A DNA stretch of 52,722 bases from Acinetobacter celticus (GCF_001707755.1 NZ_MBDL01000002.1:1-52722); one strand, 5' to 3'; positions 39,284 to 47,772 are shown, counted from the stretch's first letter. Notes: generated by a model not told the origin, from the sequence alone. Numbers and translations are program-made.

Positions 39284-39515
39284 TCAGAACTCTTCTCGTT
39301 CTTGCGGTGGTTCGTTTACTCTTTCTTCTGCATATAAAGTCGACTGGCATTTGCGCCAAAACTTTAAATAGCTGATCTGCTGTGACTGGTTTTTCACGCA
39401 GTATCACTTCATCACCACGGCGAAAGATTTCGACTTCTTTGCGTTCAAAGCGAAATTCTTTGAGTACGCGAATGGCTTGGCTACGACCTGTCATAAAAAC
39501 TTTTGCGGTAGTCAT
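39284..39515 (-). pseudogene. vapB: Frameshifted VapB antitoxin gene
   Basis: The first 59-60 codons give an AbrB/MazE-type VapB antitoxin: MTTAKVFMTGRSQAIRVLKE, then RRGDEVILREKPV and MPVDF. After MPVDF the frame is lost. One base later (extra base near 39335) the expected C-terminus YAEERVNEPPQEREEF reappears and ends at 39284, giving a normal 76-residue antitoxin. In the shifted frame translation runs on to 39150 with a basic, unrelated tail. GGAG is correctly placed. No vapC toxin follows. Either a true pseudogene or a sequencing error at one base. Confidence 0.8.
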
Positions 39516-39534
39516 GGGGCGACTCCATCAGTTT

Positions 39535-39556
39535 TGTTGTCTATCATATGACAACA
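39535..39556. promoter_or_regulatory. Probable VapB operator
   Basis: TGTTGTC (39535-39541), eight-base spacer, GACAACA (39550-39556): a perfect inverted repeat 20 bases upstream of the vapB ATG, the position where VapB/VapBC autoregulatory operators lie. Confidence 0.55.
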
Positions 39557-39627
39557 GATAGCAAAATTCTAAATTACAACCAATTATTGTTCCTATTAGC
39601 ACTTTAAATTGCACATTATTTATGGAA

Positions 39628-40356
39628 TTAAACTCTATGCTTCTGTAAGCACTCATGGACTAGTTTTGTTACTTCTTTAAAGAGTTTAGGTGTTTGTTCA
39701 CCACTATAAAGTACAGTACTTGGATTTAACCCTTTTTTTATACAATTATAATAAAGCTCTGATTCATAATAGATTCTCCCAACAAAAAAAACTAAATGGC
39801 ACTTCCATTGTTCATCTTCTTCTAATTCTTCACTAATTTTTCCATTTTCTATTAGCAGTTCTTCAATCTTTATAGATCTAGAATTAATTATATTCTTTAA
39901 CTTCTTCTTACTTTCTTCAAGATTCCATTGATGAGCAAAATCATTTCTTATTTTTCTGAAGCTATTAAGCTCAAGTAAAATATCTTTACTAATGAGATCA
40001 AAAATGTATGCAATTTGAATTCTGTTTGAAAAACTAGATACACTCCCAAAGCCATCTAAAATAGACTTTGCCCCTCCAGGAACACCTTCAGGTATAATTC
40101 TCTTAAGAAGCCTTTCAAAACACTCATCAGCAAAAGAACACAAAATTATTGGCAAATATTTTATATCTTCTTTAATAATCAAGTCTAAAACCTGTTCTAA
40201 ATCTTTTAAATTTTCGTAAATACCTCTATCGCACTCTTCGATAAATAGTTTTATTTCATGTTTGTGAAAGCTATTTTTATAATTTCTATATACTTGTAAT
40301 CCATTTTTTTCAAAAGCACTCAGTTTTAATTCATTTATATCATCATCGTAATTCAT
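39628..40356 (-). CDS. MltR-domain protein
   Basis: 242 residues, Lys/Glu/Ile/Asn-rich and encoded by very AT-rich DNA. The central part DGFGSVSSFSNRIQIAYIFD and LNSFRKIRNDFAHQW matches the mannitol operon repressor (MtlR/MltR) domain; an N-terminal helical part EKNGLQVYRNYKNSF precedes it. No mannitol genes are nearby, so a role in mannitol control is doubtful; MltR-like folds also occur in accessory proteins. GAGAG precedes the ATG. Likely acquired (base composition). Confidence 0.72.
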   Translation of the reverse strand: MNYDDDINELKLSAFEKNGLQVYRNYKNSFHKHEIKLFIEECDRGIYENLKDLEQVLDLIIKEDIKYLPIILCSFADECFERLLKRIIPEGVPGGAKSILDGFGSVSSFSNRIQIAYIFDLISKDILLELNSFRKIRNDFAHQWNLEESKKKLKNIINSRSIKIEELLIENGKISEELEEDEQWKCHLVFFVGRIYYESELYYNCIKKGLNPSTVLYSGEQTPKLFKEVTKLVHECLQKHRV

Positions 40357-40382
40357 CTTTTATCTCTCAATATTTCTTTACA

Positions 40383-40440
40383 AAAACCAACCCTTAAAAG
40401 CAGGATCTTTTTACAACAGTATCAATTACTTTAATTATCC
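40383..40440. repeat. Leader repeat copy A
   Basis: Shares the exact 16-base core TATCAATTACTTTAAT (40420-40435) and imperfect flanks with copy B (40972-41029), 589 bases away. On the minus strand the core contains TTGATA, a -35-like hexamer. It lies directly upstream of the MltR-domain gene. Confidence 0.65.
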
Positions 40441-40534
40441 TCACTTTTCAAAGACGAGAAGCTCTGTTTGCTTCGTAAAAGGTAGATTATAAATTACATC
40501 AAGCCACCACTTCCCCTTCCAAGAAGTATTAAAC

Positions 40535-40969
40535 TTACTTCATAATAAAATTAGGATCTTCAATTGACTGTTGTTGAATTTCTTCAGATGATTTAGGAAC
40601 TTGAATCAATGGACCACATCCTTTAAATCTAATAATTCTTTTTGTAACTTTACGACCTTTAGCACTTAAACCAAAATCAATCGTTTCACTTTCGATATTT
40701 AAGCCTATATTACCTTTCCCTGAAATATCATAGTATTCTTCAATTTCAACCTCCTCTGCTGAGTCAATTCTTCTTGAAATTGCTAATTCCTGTTCGACCT
40801 TTGCTTGAGTGAGTAATACACTCGCTTGAATTTCAACTCTCATCGCCGCTTCTTGCATCTCAGAAATCGTAGAATCTGCTGATTTATCAAATTGCTCTGT
40901 AATTTTCTTTAGACCCAAATTAAATAATGTACCTGCAACGAAATTTACAACCATTAGACTATAACCCAT
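40535..40969 (-). CDS. Hypothetical protein in accessory segment
   Basis: 144 residues from the ATG at 40969 (MGYSLMVVNFVAG); ATG 40954 is an alternative, and the frame is open to 41014 through the acnD terminator, which is not credible as coding. N-terminal hydrophobic or amphipathic helix, then Glu/Gln/Ala-rich helix (ISEMQEAAMRVEIQASVLLT), then EYYDISGKGNIGLNIESETIDFG and a basic, Cys-containing tail. Not recognised. Preceded by leader repeat B and followed by repeat A. Confidence 0.55.
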   Translation of the reverse strand: MGYSLMVVNFVAGTLFNLGLKKITEQFDKSADSTISEMQEAAMRVEIQASVLLTQAKVEQELAISRRIDSAEEVEIEEYYDISGKGNIGLNIESETIDFGLSAKGRKVTKRIIRFKGCGPLIQVPKSSEEIQQQSIEDPNFIMK

Positions 40970-40970
40970 T

Positions 40971-40995
40971 AAAAAACCCCACTTAACAGTAGGGT
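40971..40995 (-). terminator. acnD terminator (promoter-overlapped)
   Basis: On the minus strand ACCCTAC and GTGGGGT with a six-base loop and then six T, ending at the ATG of the next gene. TTGATA (41009-41014) and TACTGT (40986-40991), 17 bases apart, overlap its left arm, so a promoter may start transcripts inside the hairpin. Confidence 0.65.
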
Positions 40996-41029
40996 CTTTT
41001 TTAAACAATATCAATTACTTTAATCTCCC
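40972..41029. repeat. Leader repeat copy B
   Basis: Partner of copy A: core TATCAATTACTTTAAT at 41009-41024, with similar flanks (AAAAACC, then AGGRTCTTTTT before the core). It is just upstream of the 144-residue hypothetical gene and contains the acnD terminator. Confidence 0.65.
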
Positions 41030-41089
41030 CTAACCCCTCTTTAAAAAGAGGGGAACTCCCTCCTTTTTAAAGGAGGGTTGGGGTGGATT
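41022..41089. repeat. Double-hairpin palindromic element
   Basis: CCCCTCTTT-AA-AAAGAGGGG (41034-41053) and CCCTCCTTT-TT-AAAGGAGGG (41058-41077) inside outer arms AATC...TAACC and GGTTGGGG..GATT. A dispersed-repeat type element adjoining the acnD stop. The C-rich stretch at 21695-21716 resembles one arm. Confidence 0.7.
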
Positions 41090-41099
41090 AATTAATTAT

Positions 41100-43718
41100 T
41101 TAAGCCACATTCCCTTCTAAAAAGTCCTGTGCAAAGCGTTGTAACACACCGCCCGCTTCATACACATGCACTTCTTCTTCGGTATCTAGGCGACAGGTCA
41201 CGGCAACTTCAATAATTTCATTCTTACCATCTTCAGTCGCACGCTCAACCACCAAAGTTAAGTCAGAACGCGGCGCAATATTACCAATCACGCTATACAG
41301 TTCCGTACCATCCAACTTTAAGGTTTTACGGTCAACGCCTGCTTTAAACTCAAGTGGTAACACGCCCATACCAACCAAGTTAGTACGGTGAATACGCTCA
41401 AAACCTTCAGCAACAATCACTTCTACACCTGCCAGACGTACACCTTTGGCTGCCCAGTCACGACTAGAACCCTGTCCGTAGTCTTTACCCGCAATAATAA
41501 TCAACGGTTGCTTACGGTTCATGTAGGTTTCAATCGCTTCCCACATGCGCATTACTTCGCCTTCAGGCTCTACACGTGCTTTTGAACCTTGCTTCACCGT
41601 ACCATCTGAACGACGTACCATTTCATTAAACAATTTCGGGTTGGCGAATGTTGCACGTTGCGTGGTGAGGTGGTCACCACGGTGTGTTGCGTATGAGTTA
41701 AAGTCTTCTTCAGGCACGCCCATTTTCGCCAAATATTCACCTGAAGCACTGTCTAATACAATTGCATTCGAAGGTGACAAATGGTCGGTGGTAATGTTGT
41801 CACCTAAAATTGCCAACGGACGCATATTTGCCAATGTACGCGGTGCAGCCAAAGCGCCTTCCCAATACGGCGGACGACGGATATAGGTACTTTGCGGACG
41901 CCAGTTATACAACGGACTTTCAGACTTCGCATTCACACCCAAATCAAACATTGGAATATAAATCTTTTTGAATTGTTCAGGCTTCACTGCAACTTTCACC
42001 AAAGCATCAATTTCTTCATCTGACGGCCAAATGTCTTTGAGGTAAATTGGATTGCCATCTTTGTCATTACCCAATGCATCCGTTTCAATATCAAAACGAA
42101 TGGTTCCTGCAATCGCATAGGCAACCACTAAAGGCGGCGATGCCAAGAACGCTTGTTTTGCATAAGGATGAATACGACCATCAAAGTTACGGTTACCTGA
42201 AAGCACCGCAGTTGCGTACAAATCACGTTCGATAATTTCTTCTTGGATTTTTGGATCTAACGCACCAGACATACCGTTACACGTGGTACATGCATACCCT
42301 ACAATACCAAAGCCGAGTTTTTCTAAATCGGTGAGTACGCCGGCTTCTTCTAAGTACAATGCAGCTGCTTTAGAACCTGGTGCAAAAGAAGATTTTACCC
42401 AAGGTTTACGCACTAAACCTAACTCATTGGCTTTACGTGCCAGTAAACCTGCGGCCACAGTATTACGCGGGTTAGACGTATTGGTACATGAGGTAATGGC
42501 TGCAATAATCACCGCACCATCAGGGATTAAACCTTCTGCTTCTTGCGCACGTGCTGCTTCTAAATTGCCTGCAATACCTTTGGCTTTTAAGTCCGCAGTC
42601 GATACACGTGCATGTGGGTTTGACGGCCCTGCAATGTTACGTGTCACAGTCGATAAGTCAAAACGGAGCACACGTGGATATTGCGCTTGTTTCATATCTG
42701 AAGCCCAAAGACCAATTTCTTTGGCATATCGCTCAACCAATTTGACTTGATCCGCTTCACGACCTGTTAGGGTTAAATAATCAATAGTGTTCTGGTCGAT
42801 ATAGAACATCGCAGCCGTTGCGCCATATTCAGGGGTCATGTTGGAAATGGTCGCACGGTCGCCCACTGACATGCTGTCTGCGCCTTCACCAAAGAATTCG
42901 AGGTATGCACCAACCACACGTTCTTTACGCAAAAATTCAGTTAATGCTAAAACGATGTCCGTTGCTGTAATGCCTGCTTGACGCTGACCAACAAACTCCA
43001 CACCAATGATGTCTGGTAGACGCATCCACGATGCACGACCGAGCATGACGTTTTCAGCTTCTAAACCACCGACACCAATTGAAATCACACCCAAAGCATC
43101 GGTATGTGGGGTATGTGAGTCTGTCCCTACACAGGTATCTGGATATGCCACACCACCACGGTTTTGAATCACTGGCGACATTTTTTCCAAGTTGATTTGA
43201 TGCATGATGCCGTTGCCTGCAGGAATCACATCAACATTTTCAAACGCAGTTTTAGTCCATTCAATGAAATGGAAACGGTCTTCGTTACGACGGTCTTCAA
43301 TCGCACGGTTTTTCTCGAAAGCTTCAGGGTCAAAACCGCCAAATTCTACAGCCAAAGAGTGATCGACAATGAGCTGCGTTGGCACTACAGGGTTTACTTT
43401 CGATGGATCACCGCCCTGCTCTGCAATGGCATCACGCAGACCTGCAAGGTCAACCAATGCCGTTTGACCAAGAATGTCATGACACACCACGCGTGCAGGA
43501 TACCAAGGAAAATCATGATCTTGTTTTGAGAAAATCAGTTCTTTCAGTGACTGCTCCAAAATGGCAGGATCACAACGGCGCACTAACTGTTCAGCCAATA
43601 CTTTTGATGTGTATGGAAGTTTTGCATAAGCGCCTGGCTGAATCTGTTCAACGGCTTCTCGCACATCAAAGTATTCTAGCTGGGTGCCTTGTAGTGGTTT
43701 GCGGTGATTATTGTTCAT
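41100..43718 (-). CDS. acnD: AcnD-type Fe-S 2-methylisocitrate dehydratase / aconitase
   Basis: 872 residues. Its N-terminus (RKPLQGTQLEYFDVREAVEQ) and body follow AcnD, the Fe-S dehydratase of the 2-methylcitrate cycle for propionate, rather than AcnA. Cluster ligands Cys411 (ITSCTNTSNP), Cys477 and Cys480 (GYACTTCNG). Swivel domain with KDYGQGSSRDWAAKGVRLAG. The usual partner prpF and the prpBC genes are not seen next to it, so it might serve as an aconitase or work with genes elsewhere. Divergent from ygfZ. Confidence 0.87.
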   Translation of the reverse strand: MNNNHRKPLQGTQLEYFDVREAVEQIQPGAYAKLPYTSKVLAEQLVRRCDPAILEQSLKELIFSKQDHDFPWYPARVVCHDILGQTALVDLAGLRDAIAEQGGDPSKVNPVVPTQLIVDHSLAVEFGGFDPEAFEKNRAIEDRRNEDRFHFIEWTKTAFENVDVIPAGNGIMHQINLEKMSPVIQNRGGVAYPDTCVGTDSHTPHTDALGVISIGVGGLEAENVMLGRASWMRLPDIIGVEFVGQRQAGITATDIVLALTEFLRKERVVGAYLEFFGEGADSMSVGDRATISNMTPEYGATAAMFYIDQNTIDYLTLTGREADQVKLVERYAKEIGLWASDMKQAQYPRVLRFDLSTVTRNIAGPSNPHARVSTADLKAKGIAGNLEAARAQEAEGLIPDGAVIIAAITSCTNTSNPRNTVAAGLLARKANELGLVRKPWVKSSFAPGSKAAALYLEEAGVLTDLEKLGFGIVGYACTTCNGMSGALDPKIQEEIIERDLYATAVLSGNRNFDGRIHPYAKQAFLASPPLVVAYAIAGTIRFDIETDALGNDKDGNPIYLKDIWPSDEEIDALVKVAVKPEQFKKIYIPMFDLGVNAKSESPLYNWRPQSTYIRRPPYWEGALAAPRTLANMRPLAILGDNITTDHLSPSNAIVLDSASGEYLAKMGVPEEDFNSYATHRGDHLTTQRATFANPKLFNEMVRRSDGTVKQGSKARVEPEGEVMRMWEAIETYMNRKQPLIIIAGKDYGQGSSRDWAAKGVRLAGVEVIVAEGFERIHRTNLVGMGVLPLEFKAGVDRKTLKLDGTELYSVIGNIAPRSDLTLVVERATEDGKNEIIEVAVTCRLDTEEEVHVYEAGGVLQRFAQDFLEGNVA

Positions 43719-43979
43719 AGCGTTCCTGCCTTTGGTGTTTCATTTTTCTTCACTGTCTTTACGAGACAATTCATCTTTATCTGATAGGCATACTACACTG
43801 TCGAAAACCCATTTCCCAAATCTTTTATATTTCATAAGCTTAGGTATGAAAACAGGGGGTTTGGAAACAATTAGTTACATTAACTTTTAAATATTTACGC
43901 TAAATAGGATTTTTTCTGAAAAATAGCGGAAAATAGCCCTCATTCTTTAGTATTAGATTTTAAGGTAGGCGAGCAATTC

Positions 43980-44702
43980 ATGAGCGATCTGGCTTTTTCC
44001 TCTTTCACTTTAATTGGTGTAGATGCACTCAAATTTTTACAAGGCCAAGTGACCGTCAATGTTGAAACTTTGGCTGAAAATACAACGCAGTACACCGTCA
44101 TTTGTGATTTAAAAGGTCGTATTCACTTTGGTTTATGGCTAACAAAACGTAACCCTGAAAGCTTTGAAATTGTCACGACCGAAGATCAGTCGGAAGAATT
44201 TGCGAAGCACATTAAAAAGTTTGGAGCGTTCTCTAAAATGAAACTTGAACCTACGGGTTCAGTTTTTCCAACCTTTACACATGACCGTACCACGTTCTCT
44301 ACTGAAGCTACCGATATTTCGGCATGGAAAGTACAAGCCATTACCCATGGTGAAGCGTTTATCACTCAAGCCATTGAGCATGTATTTCAACCTCAAGAAC
44401 TACGTTTACACCAACGTGAAGGTGTGCACTATGACAAAGGCTGTTACTTGGGTCAGGAAGTCATTGCGCGTTTGTGGTTTAAAGCCAAACCAAAGGCATG
44501 GTTGCATTTAATTCAAGCTACGGGCACTGCGCCTGCGCAAGCTGAACAGCTGAATAAAGGCGTTCAAGTGGTGAATAGCGTTGCGGTCGATGACGGTTAT
44601 ATGGCATTAGTTGTTGCCCGTCCCGATGCTTTGGAAGAGTTAGACGTAACTGTTTTAAACTTGCCTGAATATTTGAGTGGCGATGTCGCAAGACCTGCTT
44701 AA
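43980..44702 (+). CDS. ygfZ: tRNA-modifying / Fe-S assembly protein YgfZ
   Basis: 240 residues. Family motif KGCYLGQEVIARLWFK (from residue 153) with the conserved Cys155; YgfZ/IBA57 proteins bind folate and help repair or make Fe-S enzymes such as MiaB. N-terminal GcvT-like part LIGVDALKFLQGQVTVNV. Divergent from acnD, an Fe-S enzyme, but that pairing may be chance. A palindrome at 44710 follows. Confidence 0.9.
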   Translation: MSDLAFSSFTLIGVDALKFLQGQVTVNVETLAENTTQYTVICDLKGRIHFGLWLTKRNPESFEIVTTEDQSEEFAKHIKKFGAFSKMKLEPTGSVFPTFTHDRTTFSTEATDISAWKVQAITHGEAFITQAIEHVFQPQELRLHQREGVHYDKGCYLGQEVIARLWFKAKPKAWLHLIQATGTAPAQAEQLNKGVQVVNSVAVDDGYMALVVARPDALEELDVTVLNLPEYLSGDVARPA

Positions 44703-44709
44703 GTCTATA

Positions 44710-44740
44710 TATGTTAGGAAGAATTCTTCTTCCTAACATA
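44710..44740. terminator. Palindrome between convergent ygfZ and dehydrogenase genes
   Basis: TATGTTAGGAAGAA (44710-44723), TTC, TTCTTCCTAACATA (44727-44740): perfect 14-base arms. The minus-strand gene's stop at 44714 lies within it. No long T tract, so termination is unproven. Confidence 0.6.
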
Positions 44741-45898
44741 ATAAATTACACCTGCCCGATCATCTGAAAAATAAAAAGAATTTTCATCAATACGGTAAAT
44801 ATCTGCAGGTCGCCCATACACCGTTTTACCCACTAAAAATCCATCCATAAATGTCTGTAGTTTTTGACCTTTACGCATAATGGCAATTTTATAGCCATGA
44901 CCAATCTTTTCATCAGTTGAACCATGTAAAGCCACTAAAAAAGAATTTTTAATCGTGTCATCTGTACTGCGTTGATCAAAATAGTCAAAACCTAACGCAG
45001 ATGAATGTGATGAAAAATAAGCATAAGGAGATGGTACATTTTTACAACCTGAGGGACGTTTGAATTTTGGATCTACCAAAATTTTACCCTTCGATGAATA
45101 GCACGATGGCCAACCATAATTTGCATCTCGTTTGAGTGCATAAAAAGTTTCATCAGGTTGATTATGACCCAAATGGTCTACACCTTGATTGGTCGCAAAT
45201 AAAAAATTACCCACCCATTTCAAACCGACTGCATTGCGCAAGCCTGTTGCGTAATTTTTTTGTTCCGAACCATCAGGATTCATTTCTAAGACTGCCGCTC
45301 GAACTTTTTCTTTCTCGGTGCAAGCATTGCAACTTGAACCGACGGACACATAAATTTTCCCGTTCCCACCGATGGCAATCGTCCGCGTTAAATGCCAACC
45401 ACCATATTTATAACTTAAGCCGTAATCAGGAAATGTCGCTAAAACCTCGGCTTTACTCGTTGGTTTAATTTCGTCTTGGGTAAATTTTCGTCGGGTGAGT
45501 TGATTCGTTTCAGCAATATACAACCAATCTTGTCCTTGAGGGTCTGTATAAAATTGCACTGAATTAGGATTATGTAAACCCGTCAGATAAGGGATTATTT
45601 TGCCGAATTGACCTGTTTCAGCACTCCATTTATCCAAAATATAAATGATACCTTTTTCATTATCAGATAAATCATGCATATCCGTGATAAACATTCTGCC
45701 ATCAGGCGCTTTAGCAAAAAAACGAACTCGTTTTAAGCCCTCGGCCGCAGGAATGATGTCGTAATTGGATGGAAGATTTAATGAAAAATGCTTTCCATTT
45801 TTCAAATTAATTGGATGCGGAACAAGATTTGGTTGCCCTGCTAAACTTGCCATAGCACATACTAAACTTATAAATAAGATCGACAGTATTTTTATCAT
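44714..45898 (-). CDS. PQQ-dependent sugar dehydrogenase / sorbosone dehydrogenase-like
   Basis: 394 residues with signal peptide MIKILSILFISLVCAMASLA. Six-bladed beta-propeller family (glucose/sorbosone dehydrogenase, pyranose dehydrogenase type): GWHLTRTIAIGGNGKIYVSVG, ATGLRNAVGLKWV, RDANYGWPSCY, GRPADIYRIDENSFYFSDD. Relatives oxidise sugars in the periplasm, many with PQQ as cofactor. The exact substrate and the use of PQQ are not proven by sequence. A PqqU-like receptor about 4 kb away is consistent with PQQ use. Confidence 0.75.
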   Translation of the reverse strand: MIKILSILFISLVCAMASLAGQPNLVPHPINLKNGKHFSLNLPSNYDIIPAAEGLKRVRFFAKAPDGRMFITDMHDLSDNEKGIIYILDKWSAETGQFGKIIPYLTGLHNPNSVQFYTDPQGQDWLYIAETNQLTRRKFTQDEIKPTSKAEVLATFPDYGLSYKYGGWHLTRTIAIGGNGKIYVSVGSSCNACTEKEKVRAAVLEMNPDGSEQKNYATGLRNAVGLKWVGNFLFATNQGVDHLGHNQPDETFYALKRDANYGWPSCYSSKGKILVDPKFKRPSGCKNVPSPYAYFSSHSSALGFDYFDQRSTDDTIKNSFLVALHGSTDEKIGHGYKIAIMRKGQKLQTFMDGFLVGKTVYGRPADIYRIDENSFYFSDDRAGVIYYVRKKNSS

Positions 45899-46037
45899 TT
45901 TTAGATCCGTCCCGACTCTTCTTACGAAAACAGCTTTTTTATGATATATAACTTAAATGAAAAGTACATCGTCAAATACTTTGGGTTAACTATATTTAAA
46001 GATAGCAATCAGCAAGAATCGCTTTAGGGAATCTCCT

Positions 46038-46358
46038 ATTAATTATCTATTTATCTGTAGTCGTAACCAATGGCGCAGTCCAACGGCGGAACGCATTTTT
46101 GCTATTGGTTTTGGCATACACACACGTTCAGCTGGAACCAGCAAACAGGCAAAGCATCAAGTTTCAGCCAAAGATATTCTTTGGGCAGATCTAATTGTCG
46201 TGATGGAGTACAAACACAAACAAACTTTGCAGGAAAAGTTTTCCAAGCAATTAAAACATAAGCGCATTATTGTGCTAGATATTCCTGACGAATATCATTA
46301 TATGGATGAAGAACTCATTGAAATTCTGAAACTTTCAATGAGCACACATTTAGCTTAA
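46038..46358 (+). CDS. Low-molecular-weight phosphotyrosine phosphatase-like, ATT start
   Basis: A 106-residue frame that lacks ATG, GTG or TTG before the conserved N-terminus. It opens ATT AAT TAT CTA and then reads LFICSRNQWRSPTAERIF. The active site is C-SRNQW-R (Cys7, Arg13), an intact Cx5R. Other family parts: HTRSAGTSKQAKHQVSAKDI, WADLIVVME and IIVLDIPDEYHYMDEELIEIL. AGGGA sits seven bases before the ATT. The next in-frame Met is in VVMEYK, beyond the active site. Either a rare ATT start or a start-codon mutation. Confidence 0.8.
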   Translation: MNYLFICSRNQWRSPTAERIFAIGFGIHTRSAGTSKQAKHQVSAKDILWADLIVVMEYKHKQTLQEKFSKQLKHKRIIVLDIPDEYHYMDEELIEILKLSMSTHLA

Positions 46359-46386
46359 TACTTTTAAAAACAGTAAATGATGTCTA

Positions 46387-46632
46387 TTAAAAATCGTGAA
46401 ACAGCTTATTCATATCTTTGCACAAATAGTCTTTAAAATGAAAAGCACGCGCATGTTTTGCATCAAATTTTGCAGTATGGCCGTCTTTTTCAAAAATATA
46501 GACGCGATCTTCTTTACTCACTAAAAACTCAGCGCCCAATTTCATTAATAACGCATCAATCTTATCTTCATCAGCAATAGATTCATCCTGACTCACTTTT
46601 AAATAGTTACGCTTAATGCCTTTAATGAACAT
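46387..46632 (-). CDS. Small hypothetical protein
   Basis: 81 residues from ATG 46632 (MFIKGIKRNYLKVSQ); the frame is open to 46689. Alternating short helices and strands with FLVSKEDRVYIFEKDG and a His/Phe-rich end. Not recognised. Convergent with the phosphatase gene, 28 bases between stops. Confidence 0.55.
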   Translation of the reverse strand: MFIKGIKRNYLKVSQDESIADEDKIDALLMKLGAEFLVSKEDRVYIFEKDGHTAKFDAKHARAFHFKDYLCKDMNKLFHDF

Positions 46633-46965
46633 GGATCTACTCGCTATAAAATTCAACCGAGATTTAAACAAACATTGGCTCAAAAGCAAAGTTCATTCTG
46701 CTACTCATTTTATATCAAGAAATAAAAACGTTACGTCTGCTCTTCAGCTTTTAAACAAAATGGAGTGTTTTTCAACCTCTATTGAAGCCATATATGCCTA
46801 ATTTCAACATCGATTATACAAATATATACGAAATCTTATTGCAATCCACAAATCATATATTTACATTCAGATAATTAAATTTATGATGTTATATGCAGTC
46901 TTTCACATCTACCATTGAATACATAAATGGAATTATGTACATGTTTATAAAAGGTTTTTAACACT

Positions 46966-47772
46966 ATGAAAAAAATTATACTTGCTAGTATCATTGCATT
47001 ATCTTCTCAATTTGCACTTGCAGAAATAGATACCAAATCTATTGACCCTGAATTTGCAAAAATTGAAGCCTTAGTTAAAGCTAAAAATATGACGGGGGCT
47101 TATCAAGCCCTAGAAAAACTGGCAAAACAAGGCAATGCACAAGCGCTGTATAACCTTGGCTACCTCACTCAATCGGGCCAAGGTACTGCAAAAGATGACA
47201 AGAAAGCCCTACAACTGTATGAACAAGCGTCAAACAAAGGCTACCCTGTTGCAAGCTATGTCTTAGGCAAAAACTATATTGTGGGTTCAATGGGTTTAAA
47301 ATCTGACCCTGCAAAAGCCAAACAGTATTTAGAAAAAGCCTCTTCACAAGGTTTTGATGATGCCAGTGTCGATTTAGCCATTTTATTATTCTCTGAAAAT
47401 AAACCTGAATCAGATAAAGCGGGTTTAGCAAAGCTAGAGCCTTTAATTAAAAAAGGAAACTATCAAGCGATTCATGCCAAGGCTTTATATGACATCAGTG
47501 CTGGCTTTAAAAACAAAGAAGAAAAGTCCGTTCAACAAGGCCTGACCAGCATTCAAGACTTAGCGAAAAAAGGCTATATTCCTGCATTGATGGCTGTAGG
47601 CAATATGTTTGCGAATGGCAATATCATTCCACAAAATTTGACCGAAGCACAAAAGATTTTTAGCGCTTTAGCGAAAGAAAATGTGCCACAAGCCAAAGAG
47701 TCTTTGGCGACAGTCACCAAAATGCTCGCTGAGCAAGCAAAAGCACCAAAACCTGCGACCAAAAAGAGCTAA
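46966..47772 (+). CDS. Sel1-repeat (TPR-like) exported protein
   Basis: 268 residues with signal peptide MKKIILASIIALSSQFALAE. Sel1 units: AQALYNLGYLTQSGQGT, ASYVLGKNYIVGSM, and later PALMAVGNMFANGN with IIPQNLTEAQKIF. Such repeats mediate protein contacts in the periplasm. Function unknown. Lys-rich end. Terminator follows. Confidence 0.82.
   Translation: MKKIILASIIALSSQFALAEIDTKSIDPEFAKIEALVKAKNMTGAYQALEKLAKQGNAQALYNLGYLTQSGQGTAKDDKKALQLYEQASNKGYPVASYVLGKNYIVGSMGLKSDPAKAKQYLEKASSQGFDDASVDLAILLFSENKPESDKAGLAKLEPLIKKGNYQAIHAKALYDISAGFKNKEEKSVQQGLTSIQDLAKKGYIPALMAVGNMFANGNIIPQNLTEAQKIFSALAKENVPQAKESLATVTKMLAEQAKAPKPATKKS

Noticed and set aside
40970..41014. Extension of the 144-residue gene to 41014
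   Set aside because: The extra codons pass through the acnD terminator and leader repeat; an ATG at 40969 is available.
38947..41090. A complete toxin-antitoxin or defence island
   Set aside because: The antitoxin is broken, no toxin or nuclease is visible, and the MltR and unknown proteins show no defence-type motif.
46070..46261. 63-codon plus-strand frame starting MAQSNGG
   Set aside because: It is an out-of-frame reading of the ATT-start phosphatase gene.
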